Shown piece after piece: positions 18,555-27,286 of a stretch of 64,000 bases of DNA; the stretch's first letter is position 1; every line of letters starts with the position of its first letter. Location of the stretch: NCBI RefSeq assembly GCF_009852415.1, contig NZ_WOXS01000002.1, positions 8,100,001 through 8,164,000 of the forward strand, in the 5' to 3' direction. Origin of the DNA: Streptomyces sp. Tu 3180. GTDB lineage: Bacteria; Actinomycetota; Actinomycetes; Streptomycetales; Streptomycetaceae. The notes beneath the pieces are model-generated. The model had not been told where the DNA came from and did not search any database. It worked only from the letters and a program-made list of their open reading frames with translations. The position numbers and the translations under genes were made by a program.

Positions 18555-19421
18555 TCACGTTCGCTCCACGTGCTCGAGCAGCGCCCGTACGATCCGGTGG
18601 CTGTGCGTCCACAGCACGGAACCCCCGACGCCGGGCACCAGATGCCGTACGGCTCCCGGAATGCGCGATGTCAGCCCGACGCCCTGATCGGGGGAGTGGC
18701 TGAGATCCTCGGCCCCGTACCAGACGTCCACGGGCACGGCGATCGACGCCAGGTCGATGCCCCACCGCCCCATCGCCAGAACGGTGTCCCGGGCGTACCC
18801 GCCGGCCCCCTGCGCGAAGCCCTCCCGCAGCGCCCGGAGGTACGCGGCGGCGAAGGACTCCTCCCGGTACACGGCCACGTCACAGGCGGGGCTGCCGCCC
18901 AGGACCATCTCCCACATCGTCTGCGCGGTGAACGCGGCGAAGATCTCCTCGGCCCTGTGGGGCTCGTCGACGCAGAGGTCCACCAGGTGCCGGAGTCGCG
19001 GCGGGAGAACGTCGGCGAAGCGCGGGTCGGCGACTTCGTCGGCTCCGGAGACGACGGCCGACGCGCCGACCACACCGGCGGCGGCGCAGGCCAAGGCGAA
19101 GGGAGCCCCTTGCGAATGGGCGATCACGGCCGGTCGGCCGAGGCCCCTCCGGTTCGCGAGAGTCCGTATGTCCGCGGCGAAATCAGCGAACGTGCGCCGG
19201 GGAGCGGGAGTGGAGCTTCCGAGACCGGGGCGGTCCACGGAGATCAGCCGGATCCCGAGGTCGCTCACGGCTGCCGCGTCGAGGCCGAGGTGCCGGCTTG
19301 TGGCGGCGCCGGGGCACAGCAGCACCGGTGTGCCGTCCTCGCGCCCCCACTCGGCCCATCCGAGCAGTCTTCCGTCGGGCAGCCGCTCTTCGCCGACACG
19401 CAGGGGCGGGACGATGAGCAT
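18555..19421 (-). CDS. alpha/beta hydrolase
   Basis: 288 residues of the classic fold. An oxyanion-hole region sits at VLLCPGAATSRHLG and VDRPGLGSS follows. The nucleophile elbow is AHSQG (Ser near residue 104), Asp is probably in VWYGAEDLSH, and the catalytic His is in the WTHSH segment near the C-terminus. The preceding GAAGGA gives a good ribosome binding site for ATG 19421. It follows the DeoR gene on the same strand after 87 bases and could be co-transcribed. The substrate is not evident. Confidence 0.85.
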   Translation of the reverse strand: MLIVPPLRVGEERLPDGRLLGWAEWGREDGTPVLLCPGAATSRHLGLDAAAVSDLGIRLISVDRPGLGSSTPAPRRTFADFAADIRTLANRRGLGRPAVIAHSQGAPFALACAAAGVVGASAVVSGADEVADPRFADVLPPRLRHLVDLCVDEPHRAEEIFAAFTAQTMWEMVLGGSPACDVAVYREESFAAAYLRALREGFAQGAGGYARDTVLAMGRWGIDLASIAVPVDVWYGAEDLSHSPDQGVGLTSRIPGAVRHLVPGVGGSVLWTHSHRIVRALLEHVERT

Positions 19422-19508
19422 GGTGGTCCTTCTGAGTCATCGAGCCGGTCGGTGGTGTATGTGAACGGTGGTGTCGGCGGACCGGAGTCGTGGGAACCCC
19501 GGGGACGC

Positions 19509-20294
19509 TCAGGCCAGGTGGATCTCGACCCCGGACTCGCGCAGGGCCTGCAGGGTGGACGGGCCATTGGGATGAGTCTGCGGGTCGTCGGCGGCGGAAT
19601 CGGTGACGAAGTGATCCACGGCACCGAGAGGTGCGACCTGACTGAACGCCCGGACACCGAGCTTGGTGGCGTCCGCGACGGTGATCGTGCGGGCGGACTG
19701 CGCGAGCCCGGCCTGCTTGACGGCCGCGTCGTCCAGGGAGAACTCGGACCAACCGCGTTCGGCGTGCACTCCTCCGATGGACATCACGAAGCAGTCGAAG
19801 CTCAGCGACTCCAGGGTGCGCAGGGCCAGCGGCCCCACCAGTGAACGCTCACCGGGCCGCGACCGCCCTCCCACGACGATGAGTTCGATCCCCGGCCGGT
19901 CCGCCAGGACCGTCGCCGTCTGCAGACTCAGCACGGCGACCGTCAGCGGTGCCCGCTCCGCCAGATGCTCCGCGACGTGCACCGTGGTGGTCCCCGCGTC
20001 CAGCAGGATCCGCGAGCCGGGTTCCACCATCGCGGCCACGGCCGCACCCAACCGGTCCTTCGTGGCGGTCTGCCATTCTCCGCGGGCGGCGAAGCCTCCG
20101 CCCTCCTCCCGCGGGCGAGTGGCGACCGCACCGCCGTGGACCCTGCGCACCAGGCCCTGGCGCTCCAGCGCGTTCAGGTCCCGGCGCACGGTCATCTCGG
20201 ACACCCCGAGGCGCTCGGCGAGCTCCGAGACGGACAGGGTGCCCGAGCCCTGGACCAGGCGCAGGGTCAGGTCGAGACGGTTGGCGACACTCAT
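19509..20294 (-). CDS. DeoR/GlpR family transcriptional regulator
   Basis: 261 residues. The N-terminal winged helix is textbook (SVSELAERLGVSEMTVRRDL, then QGLVRRVHGGAV). The C-terminal DeoRC sugar-phosphate sensor domain has the DAGTTTVHVAEHLAER phosphate-binding motif and IVVGGRSRPGERSLVGPLAL. Such proteins repress sugar or nucleoside catabolic genes and release DNA when bound to a phosphosugar. Two related operator-like sites lie upstream. One is immediately before its own ATG; the other is before the divergent gene at 20554. Confidence 0.9.
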   Translation of the reverse strand: MSVANRLDLTLRLVQGSGTLSVSELAERLGVSEMTVRRDLNALERQGLVRRVHGGAVATRPREEGGGFAARGEWQTATKDRLGAAVAAMVEPGSRILLDAGTTTVHVAEHLAERAPLTVAVLSLQTATVLADRPGIELIVVGGRSRPGERSLVGPLALRTLESLSFDCFVMSIGGVHAERGWSEFSLDDAAVKQAGLAQSARTITVADATKLGVRAFSQVAPLGAVDHFVTDSAADDPQTHPNGPSTLQALRESGVEIHLA

Positions 20295-20301
20295 GACGTG
20301 T

Positions 20302-20330
20302 TTCTAACACGTTTCTGTTCACTTGAACAC
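20302..20330 (-). promoter_or_regulatory. DeoR operator candidate, deoR side
   Basis: TTCTAACAC followed by TGTTCA-CT-TGAACA (a 6+6 dyad). The same elements recur in reverse orientation at 20411-20438. It sits directly upstream of the DeoR start codon, consistent with autorepression. Confidence 0.6.
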
Positions 20331-20410
20331 TTGGTGGACGTGGTACGGAGGATGCTCCGCGGAGTCGGCCCTGCGGACGGCCGCACGACAGCACTCATCT
20401 CACATTTGAA

Positions 20411-20438
20411 TGTTCACTCGAACTTTCATGTGTTAGAA
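20411..20438 (+). promoter_or_regulatory. DeoR operator candidate, divergent-gene side
   Basis: TGTTCACTCGAAC followed by GTGTTAGAA is the reverse complement, with few changes, of the site next to the DeoR gene. The two copies face each other about 80 bases apart, an arrangement that could support looping between two bound repressor dimers. Confidence 0.6.
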
Positions 20439-20553
20439 ATGAGTCCTGGGGATCGTCGGCCGTCGGGACCTGACCCCGCGGCCGGCTCGGGCTCCGACAG
20501 GCCTTCCCCTGTCGGAGCCCGCCCAGCGTCCGATCTCGTGGAGGAAGCATCCC

Positions 20554-20931
20554 GTGAACACCCACCCGCATTCGTTGATGATCCTCGTCGCCGGACCGTA
20601 CCGCTCGGGCACCGGTGACGACCCGCGCAAGCTGGAGGCGAACGTCCGCGCGATGAACGAGACCGCCCTGGCGCTCTTCCGCGCCGGCCACCTCGGGGTC
20701 ACCGGCGAGGCACTCGCCCTGCCGCTGCTGGAGACCGCCGGCAGCACCGGCCCCGGCGACGCCGTCTACGAGGAGATGTTCCACCCCGTCGCCGAGCGGC
20801 TTCTCTCCCGCTGCGACGGGGTCCTGCGCATCGGTGGCCCGTCCGAGGGCGCCGACCTGATGGTCGCCCGGGCGCGTGCCTGGGGCAAGGCCGTCTACAC
20901 CGGCCTCGACGACGTCCCGGCCGCCCGGTGA
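20554..20931 (+). CDS. DUF4406-like protein (nucleoside deoxyribosyltransferase fold)
   Basis: 125 residues from GTG 20554 after GTGGAGGAAG. It opens with MILVAGPYRSGTGDDP, then NVRAMNETALALFRAGHLGVTGE, and ends with GVLRIGGPSEGADLMVARARAWGKAVY. This layout matches DUF4406 and resembles 2-deoxyribosyltransferase-like enzymes, in which an AGPYRS loop binds the nucleotide. It may act on a nucleoside or phosphosugar that is also the DeoR signal. The role is inferred from fold and from the shared operator only. Confidence 0.65.
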   Translation: MNTHPHSLMILVAGPYRSGTGDDPRKLEANVRAMNETALALFRAGHLGVTGEALALPLLETAGSTGPGDAVYEEMFHPVAERLLSRCDGVLRIGGPSEGADLMVARARAWGKAVYTGLDDVPAAR

Positions 20932-21030
20932 CAGCCGGGACCGACACCCTGGCCGAAGAACCTGTCGTCCGGGAACGCCCCGCCGAAGTCGCCGAGGGGA
21001 CGTTCGCCCGCTGCGTCGGCCGCCGTCACG

Positions 21031-21549
21031 TCAGGTCCCGGCCGCGCCGAGCTCATCGACCCACGCGGTGACGGAGCACCGCTCAGCGTTGAGGTCGACG
21101 TCCCGGTCGTCCGGGACCGGCCGGACGCCGTCCTCCTCGTGATACCAGTGGACCCAGGCGGGAGCGGGCCGCAGCAGCGGCTGCGGACCGAAATCCTTCG
21201 CACAGGTCACGAAGTCGGCCAGCAGACCGGCGAACAGCCGTGGAGCATCCGCGGGTTCGGGCGCTTCGCCCGCTGGCGGAGAAGTCTCGGCGCCGGCGAC
21301 CTTCCCGCCCAGCGGCAACGGCTCCGGGCAGGGGAAGCCCGCCTGCCACGTCCGGCGGTGTACCCAGGCACAGGCCTCCAGCCGCGTGTCGTCGTCGCGG
21401 ACCTTCAGCACCACCTCGCGACCGTCCGCCAGCCGGAGGCCGTGGACCGCGGACAGGTTTCCTGCCGTGAGAGTGCGTGCGGCAACCGGACAGCCCAGGT
21501 GCTCGAGACACCAGTCACTCACTGCTCGGTCATCGATTTCCGCAAGCAT
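21031..21549 (-). pseudogene. truncated phosphotransferase (APH-like), N-terminal half only
   Basis: The 172-residue frame has the N-lobe of a kinase-like phosphotransferase. A glycine-loop region (LTAGNLSAVHGLRL), the ATP-binding Lys (REVVLKVRDDD) and a long helical segment are visible. It stops after VTAWVDELGAAGT, before the HxDxxxxN and DxD catalytic motifs, which I could not find in any frame downstream. Intact relatives are about 300 residues. It is probably a non-functional remnant; a stand-alone small protein is less likely. Confidence 0.6.
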
Positions 21550-21689
21550 GTTTCTCCCTCCAGGGGCCCGTTCGTCGATCCGCCAAGGCCAGGAGGGCGA
21601 TCCGGAGCCGCCGCGCCGCCGGTCGGCCAGAGCCGGAGCCGATCACCTTTCCACCGCCCTCGGCAGCCTCGCACGCCGTCCGGCAGACT

Positions 21690-22091
21690 TCGTCCGCGAA
21701 CAGGTCCGTACAAGCGCTGTGGAACAGCATGGACGACCGGGTCGACTGGGTTGCCGGACTCGCGCGGGTCAGCGGGAGCGCGGTTGTCGGCCCGCGTGAC
21801 ACGCCCGCCAGTCGGCGTACCGAGACGGCCGGCCTGCACCTTCCCAGGGCCGACGTGGCCGCCCGGTTCGGCTCGCCGGAACAGGCCGAGTTCCCGCACG
21901 GGCAGCGCCGCACCGCCGACTCCCTCGTCGCGACCCTCGCGACGCGCGCGGGGGTCGTGATCATGCCGGAACGGGAAAGACAGACCACGCTGGGGCGGAT
22001 CCGCGCCTTCCTCGCGAGCAGACCGGAGACCGCCCGCGGCGAGTTCACTCTCCCGATGCTGACCGGCGTGCTGCGCGTCCGGCGGCTGTGA
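21690..22091 (+). pseudogene. C-terminal remnant of a class I SAM-dependent methyltransferase
   Basis: The frame ending at 22091 contains VQALWNSMDDRVDWVAGLAR, then LATRAGVVIMPERERQTTLG, and closes with ARGEFTLPMLTGVLRVRRL, the typical end of small streptomycete class I methyltransferases. The SAM-binding N-terminal half (GxGxG) is missing. No start codon with a ribosome binding site precedes it. It is head-to-head with the truncated phosphotransferase, so two genes appear to have been broken at one junction near 21.55-21.7 kb. Confidence 0.6.
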
Positions 22092-22654
22092 CGCACCACG
22101 TCGACACCCGAACCCGACGCACGGCCGCGTGCTGCGGGGACCTGCCGCAACGATCCACCGGACGCCGTGGAACGGATCGTCAGGCCGACGCGAACCGGGC
22201 GACGCAGATCTGTTTGCGGCCCTCGTCGGCCAGCGTGCGGTCGCGGAGAAAGGCCGGTCGGCGGGGGTCGGCCAACTGTGAGCCGGCCCCCGGCCCACAG
22301 TCCGCGAGCGCTCACTCGCGGGTGCGATGACCTCGCTGAGGCGTGGTGGGACCGTCGTCCGTCCGTCGCCGGCCGGGCCACATGTCCCCGTGGGCGGCAT
22401 CCATGAACCGGACCCGCGGCTCGCGCAGCGCGGACGCGTCGGCTGTCTCCCCTCGGGCCGCCTCGGCCAGGCGGGACGCATAACGACAGGCCGGGCCCCG
22501 CAAGCGACCCACCTGCGCCGAGCGCCACCCCTGCGAGAGACAGCAGCGCCGGCCCCAAGGCCCCCCAAGACCCCACGGCTGAAGTCTCTCAACGGCGTTC
22601 CCCCTCGAGGAGGGCCGGGACGCCGAACCGTCGTTGAGGCAGGGCAGTGGCGAG
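22092..22654. other. gene-free stretch
   Basis: About 560 bases with overlapping low-information frames on both strands. I recognise no protein, RNA or promoter. It lies between a methyltransferase remnant and an IS remnant, so it is probably decayed DNA. Confidence 0.45.
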
Positions 22655-22800
22655 ACGATCCCTGGGACGTGGATGTTCGCGGCGAACAGCGTCTCATCAG
22701 GCGTTTCCTGCGTCCCACCGCGCTGCGGGCGCACCTCCGACGGCGGGACCAGCGGTTCCGCGATCTTCCGCAACCCGCCCGGAACAATCCAACTCCACGT
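22655..22800 (-). mobile_element. IS5-family transposase fragment (N-terminal part)
   Basis: The minus strand encodes WIVPGGLRKIAEPLVPPSEV, then QRGGTQETPDETLFAANI. This matches the start of streptomycete IS5-family transposases (usually LWEIAEPLIPPS...RPQGGG...DETLFAAI). The match breaks off after this. The DDE catalytic parts are absent. Confidence 0.65.
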
Positions 22801-22847
22801 GTTCCGCCCCGTGTTCGGCCCAACGAGCCGAACCGCATGGGACACGG

Positions 22848-23909
22848 TCATGACTCGGCGTGTGCCGCACGGCGCTCGCGACCGCCGGGATGCCGGTGCC
22901 GCCAGGTCCAGAAGACCGCACACGACAGCAGGGCCCATCCGCCCAGCACCAGGAACGGGAACGCGTGCTGGTGCCCCTGGAAGTACACCGCCGTGTGCTG
23001 CGCGTTGACCGAGGCGCCGGGCGGCAGCCACTTGCCGATCTCGCCCAGCGGGGACGGCAGGAGCGGCCAGGACACCGCGCCGCCGGACGAGGGGTTGCCC
23101 AGCAGGACCATCAGCCCCCACGTCGGCAGCATCGCCCAGCGTCCGAACAGGGTGTTGAACATGGTGAAGACCATGCCGCTGGCGAACAGGGTGAGCGCCA
23201 GGATCAGCCACGACTCCACGAACGGCAGATCGAGCGCGCCGAGCAGCCAGTCCACGGTCGCGACGATGGCGAACCCGCCGAGCAGCGCGTAGGCGAGGGT
23301 GAAGAGGATGCGTTCGAAGGGCGTCAGGGACCGTGCGTGCACGCTGAGCTGGATCGCTCCGACGAAGCCGATGATGACGGCGGCCAGCGAGATGTAGAAG
23401 ATCGCCAGTCCGCGCGGGTCGCCCTCCTGCAGCGGGTTGATGTCCCGGACGGTGACCCGGACGCCGGTTTCCTCCCCCACGGCCGGCGACGTGTCGGCCA
23501 GCACCTCCGCGACCGAGGCCCCGGAGGCGCCCGACACGTCGAGGATCGCGGTTCGCCCGTCGTCGCGGATGTCGAAGATCGCGAAGACCTCCTGGTCGTC
23601 CACGGCCTGACGGGCCTCGGCGGCACTGTCGTACGTGTGCACCTTCACGGACGCGTTCAGCGCCTTCTCCAGACCGTCCAGGAAGGCCCGTCCGCGTGCC
23701 TGTTCGTACGAGCCGACCACGGCGGTGGGGATCGAGTGCGGCGTCGGCTTGGCCATGGAGTAGGTGTACGAACCGGCGAAGAGACCGGCCGCGGCCGCCA
23801 GGATGAGCACCAGCACGACGGCCGGCAAGAACGGTGACTGCCGGAACTCGGACCACCGCTGCCGGCGCGTCGGCGGTCGGGCGTGGGCACCATGGGACAT
23901 GTCGGCCAT
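22848..23909 (-). CDS. YhgE/Pip- or DUF3533-like membrane protein with large extracytoplasmic domain
   Basis: 353 residues from ATG 23909 (ATG 23900 also possible). One transmembrane helix (about 35-58) is followed by an extracytoplasmic domain of some 140 residues (SIPTAVVGSYEQARGRAFLD, VFAIFDIRDDGRTAILDVSG). Five or six C-terminal helices follow (LAIFYISLAAVIIGFVGAIQ onward, with VLLGNPSSGGAVSWPLLPS between helices). This architecture is that of ABC-2-like permease relatives in the YhgE/Pip/SNG1 group. No ATPase partner is adjacent. It may export lipids or small molecules; the function is unknown. Confidence 0.7.
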   Translation of the reverse strand: MADMSHGAHARPPTRRQRWSEFRQSPFLPAVVLVLILAAAAGLFAGSYTYSMAKPTPHSIPTAVVGSYEQARGRAFLDGLEKALNASVKVHTYDSAAEARQAVDDQEVFAIFDIRDDGRTAILDVSGASGASVAEVLADTSPAVGEETGVRVTVRDINPLQEGDPRGLAIFYISLAAVIIGFVGAIQLSVHARSLTPFERILFTLAYALLGGFAIVATVDWLLGALDLPFVESWLILALTLFASGMVFTMFNTLFGRWAMLPTWGLMVLLGNPSSGGAVSWPLLPSPLGEIGKWLPPGASVNAQHTAVYFQGHQHAFPFLVLGGWALLSCAVFWTWRHRHPGGRERRAAHAES

Positions 23910-24029
23910 GGTCAGGACGTTTTCACAAGCGGGGTGAAAGGGCACCAAGAGCGCCGTCACCCGTGGGAGCGTCCAGGATGACGGCGTCCTCTGATGCGTT
24001 CAGACGCGTGGACGGTCGCTCGCCGCGGT

Positions 24030-24282
24030 CGGTGCGCGTGGCGGTCGCCGGGGCGCCCGGGAAGGCCGGGCCGTACCGGAGGGCGAGGCGGGCGCCCCGG
24101 CGGAGTCGGTGACCCCGTGCAGAGCGCCGGGCGTGCCGCGGCGGACCTCGGCGCCGGCCGTCTGCCGGGCGTCGGGGGAGGTGTCGGAGGGGGACGGACC
24201 CGACCGCCTCATGACCCGCCGCCGGCTCGGGTACGACGGCCGAGCCGGTCCAGCCGGACGCGCCGGTCACGAGGACGCGCCT
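24030..24282 (-). pseudogene. NAD-dependent epimerase/dehydratase N-terminal remnant
   Basis: On the minus strand RVLVTGASGWTGSAVVPE reproduces the Rossmann GxxGxxG start of atypical SDR epimerases. After a frame change, AGAEVRRGTPGALHG reproduces the next conserved block (normally AGAEVRRGTLDDL). The rest is unrecognisable. It lies beside an intact SDR gene but is from a different subfamily. Confidence 0.6.
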
Positions 24283-24319
24283 GCGCCGTCTCCCCGGGGC
24301 GCAGTGGACTGCGTGCCCG

Positions 24320-25063
24320 TCACCAGGGCACCTCGCCCTCGTCGTCGAAGAAGCGGCCCGTCGGCCCGTCGTCCGGCACGGTCGCCAACCGGATCGCGCA
24401 GGCCGCGCCCTGTTGCGGGGTGCGCACTCCCCGGAAGCCGTTGAGGTCGGTCGCCGTGAAGCCGGGGCAGACGGCGTTGATCAGGACGTTCGTGCCGGCC
24501 AGTTCCTTGGCGTACTGCACGGTGACGGCGTTGAGGAATGTCTTCGACGGCGCGTAGGCGACGGAGATCGGGCCCGTCTCGGCGCCGGGCGTGGTCTGGA
24601 GCGTGAGGGAGCCGACGCTGCTGGAGACGTTCACGATCCGCGGCGACGGCGAGCGGCGCAGCAGCGGCAGCAGGGCGTTGGTGACGCGGATGACACCGAT
24701 CACGTTGGTCTCCACGGCCGCCCGCACCCGGTTCACGTCGACCGTGGTGGGCTCCTGCGGTCCGCCGCCGGTGATCCCCGCATTGTTGACGAGCGCGTCG
24801 AGCCGCCCGGCCCGCTCCTCCACCAGCCGGGCCGCCGCGTTCACGCTCGCGTCGTCGGTCACGTCCAACGGCACGCCGAACGCGTCGACCCCGGCCGCGC
24901 GCAGCTTGTCCACAGCGGTCTCGCGCCGCTCCTCGTCGCGTGCGCCGACCCCGACGGACCAGCCGAGAGCGCCGAGTCCGGCGGCGATCTCGTATCCGAT
25001 GCCCTTGTTGGCCCCGGTCACCAGTGCGACCTTGGGCTGGTTCACGATGTTCGTCTCACTCAT
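24320..25063 (-). CDS. short-chain dehydrogenase/reductase
   Basis: 247 residues, the standard classical SDR length. The cofactor motif is VALVTGANKGIGYEIAAGLG, NNAG is at about residue 95, and catalytic Ser sits in VNVSSSVGSL. The YxxxK motif appears as SVAYAPSKTFLN, and PGFTATDLNG follows. An NADP preference is likely given the Arg after the second strand (GARDEERR). It is divergent from a LysR gene 104 bases away, which probably activates it. Confidence 0.9.
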   Translation of the reverse strand: MSETNIVNQPKVALVTGANKGIGYEIAAGLGALGWSVGVGARDEERRETAVDKLRAAGVDAFGVPLDVTDDASVNAAARLVEERAGRLDALVNNAGITGGGPQEPTTVDVNRVRAAVETNVIGVIRVTNALLPLLRRSPSPRIVNVSSSVGSLTLQTTPGAETGPISVAYAPSKTFLNAVTVQYAKELAGTNVLINAVCPGFTATDLNGFRGVRTPQQGAACAIRLATVPDDGPTGRFFDDEGEVPW

Positions 25064-25167
25064 GGCATCGATGTTTCTCCCGCGCCCGGCAGCACGTCCA
25101 AGACCGACCGGGTGGGCGGCGATACCGCCCGGGTATCGCTCCTGGCCGGCCCGGTTACGCTGACGGG

Positions 25168-26016
25168 GTGGAGACACGTGAGCTGCGCTACTTCGTCGCG
25201 GTCGCCGAAGAGCTGCACTTCGGCCGGGCCGCGCGGCGGCTCGGAATCGCCCAGCCCCCGCTGTCACGGGCGATCGGCCGGCTCGAACGGCGTCTGGGCG
25301 CGGCCCTCCTGGAGCGCGGCACCCGGGGTGTCGCCCTGACCGGGGCCGGTGCGGTACTGCTGCGGGAGGCGCGGGCGGCGCTGGACGCCGTCGAGGCCGC
25401 CGAGCGGCGCACCCGCCGGGCCGCCCTCGCCGCGACCGGCCGCCCCGCCGTGGTCCTCGCCGCGAAGGCGGGCGCCTCCGGCGAACTGCTGGCGAAACTC
25501 CTCGACGCCTACGCCGCCGAGCCCGGCTCCGTCGCCGTGGACGTCGTGCTGTGCGGGCCGGGCGAGCAGGCAGGGGTGCTGCGCGACGGCCGGGCCGACG
25601 TGGCCCTGCTGCACCGGTCGTTCGACGACACGGCCGGCTTCGACACCGAGGACCTGCACACCGAAGGTCAGGTCGCGATCCTCCCTGCGAACCACCCCCT
25701 CGGTGCCCGCCCCCACCTGCGGCTTGCCGAGGTCACCGACCTTCCCGACCTCCCCCTGCCCCGCTGGCCGCGCCCCGACGGCACCTTCCCGGACGGCCCC
25801 GGCCCGCAGGTACGCGACCACACGCAGCTCACCCAGCTCATCGCCCTCGGCCGCGCCTGCGCGGTCGTCCCCGAGTCGGGCCGCACCGGCCTGCGCGAAG
25901 ACCTCACCGCCGTACCGGTCCTCGACGCCCCCCGCGTCACCACGGTCGTCGCCTGGCCCCCACACAGCCGCTCGACGGCGGTCGCGGGGCTGGTCCGTGC
26001 CGCCACCGCCCTGTGA
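25168..26016 (+). CDS. LysR family transcriptional regulator
   Basis: 282 residues from GTG 25168. The N-terminus is a clear LysR helix-turn-helix (ELRYFVAVAEELHFGRAARR, then IAQPPLSRAIGRLERRLG and LLERGTRGVALTGAG). A periplasmic-binding-like effector domain follows. It is divergently oriented to the SDR gene, the usual layout for LysR regulators and their target. Binding sites would lie in 25064-25167. Confidence 0.9.
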   Translation: METRELRYFVAVAEELHFGRAARRLGIAQPPLSRAIGRLERRLGAALLERGTRGVALTGAGAVLLREARAALDAVEAAERRTRRAALAATGRPAVVLAAKAGASGELLAKLLDAYAAEPGSVAVDVVLCGPGEQAGVLRDGRADVALLHRSFDDTAGFDTEDLHTEGQVAILPANHPLGARPHLRLAEVTDLPDLPLPRWPRPDGTFPDGPGPQVRDHTQLTQLIALGRACAVVPESGRTGLREDLTAVPVLDAPRVTTVVAWPPHSRSTAVAGLVRAATAL

Positions 26017-26279
26017 CCGACGGCGATGAACGCCGGTTCCAGTCAGGCCCCCATGAATTCGATCAAGGAAATCCGGGTGCGTTCGCGTTCGGGCCGAGGC
26101 CGGCACTGCCCGGTGTCCGAGTTGCTGCGGGACGACGTGAGGGACTTCTCCGCCCTTGAATGGGAAGGGTGTCTTCCGGATGTGGGGCCGGACGCCGGAC
26201 CGAAGGCAGGTTCGTCCCCGGCGCTCCGGTAGGTGGCGGCCTTCCCGGGTACTCGCCGCGGCGTGAAAGGAGGTCCGGT

Positions 26280-26738
26280 ATGGGCACCGTCAAGGAAGCA
26301 GTGGAAGTCGAAGTTCCGCTCCACACCGCCTACAACCAGTGGACCCAGTTCGAGGAATTCCCGAACTTCATGGAGGGCGTCGAGGAGATCACGCAGCTCG
26401 ACGACCGCCACAATCACTGGACCACCAAGATCGGCGGAGTGCGGCGGGAGTTCGACACCGAGATCGTCGACCAGCTCCCTGACGAGCGGATCACCTGGCG
26501 CACCACCAGCGGCGACATCCAGCAGAAGGGTACGGTCCGCTTCCAGCGTGTGGATGACACGCACACGCGGGTGGAGCTCGTGATGGACGTCGAACCGAGC
26601 GGAGTGGCGGAGAAGGCCGCGGACATGCTGGGGACGATCGACCGGCGCGTCAAGGGCGACATGCGGCGCTTCAAGGGCTACATCGAGCAGCAGGGGGGTG
26701 AGACCGGAGCCTGGCGCGGTCGCATCACACCCGGCTGA
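26280..26738 (+). CDS. SRPBCC (polyketide cyclase/dehydrase-like) protein
   Basis: 152 residues. ATG 26280 is preceded by AAAGGAGGT, close to a full anti-16S complement, so strong translation is expected. The sequence VEVPLHTAYNQWTQFEEFPN, then ITWRTTSGDIQQKGTVRFQR and VELVMDVEP, is typical of the START-like cyclase/dehydrase family (CoxG/YfjG-like). These often bind hydrophobic ligands or act in membrane stress. It stands alone between a LysR gene and an IS remnant. Confidence 0.8.
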   Translation: MGTVKEAVEVEVPLHTAYNQWTQFEEFPNFMEGVEEITQLDDRHNHWTTKIGGVRREFDTEIVDQLPDERITWRTTSGDIQQKGTVRFQRVDDTHTRVELVMDVEPSGVAEKAADMLGTIDRRVKGDMRRFKGYIEQQGGETGAWRGRITPG

Positions 26739-27286
26739 GCGCGCTCGACTCGACGACACCGCGGTGCGGGCCGCGTCGTCCACGGGCGCGCCTCACCGCA
26801 GTGCGTCGCACCGCCGAGAAGCCCCTGGTACCGCAACGGCGCCCGCCCCGGTCGCCGACCGGTCCGGGGGCTGTATCCATGTCGCTTGTCATGGTTGACG
26901 CGGACCTGATGCCGGCGAGCGCGACGACCGGCTGACCATCGACGGACGCGCCGGATTCGCCGGCGTCAGCCGATGCCGCAAAGGCTCCACACGCCGCGAT
27001 CCCCAGCAAGGCACGGTCGTCCCGGATCTGGGCCGGCGCGACGTCACCGCGCCCGCGCCGAACCGGCTGTGGGCCACCGGCCTGACGACGGCCCCCGCCG
27101 GCGAGGGCCCTTTGCGGCCGGCCCCGAACCGCGGCACCTTCTCCCGCCGGGTGACGTCGTCGCCCAGCCACCCGAAGACCGTTCAGGCGCTGATCCCGCC
27201 GACCGAGTCGACGACGCCGTTGTCGCGCACGAGACGGGCAATGGGGTGCCGGGGCTGCCCGGTGGGGGACCGGGGGCTGCTCGGGA
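26739..27286 (+). mobile_element. IS3-family transposase remnant in gene-free DNA
   Basis: About 26,950-27,110 encodes, in one plus-strand frame, VSRCRKGSTRRDPQQGTVVP, then DLGRRDVTAPAPNRLWATGL. This matches the IS3 OrfB region before the first catalytic Asp (usually PDLVRRDFTAPAPGRRWVGDITYLPTWEG), but the DITY motif is lost. Flanking sequence is otherwise unrecognisable. Confidence 0.6.

Noticed and set aside
18277-18687. Open frame after the GNAT gene
   Set aside because: Overlaps the antisense of a clear hydrolase gene and has Arg/Thr-rich, non-family sequence.
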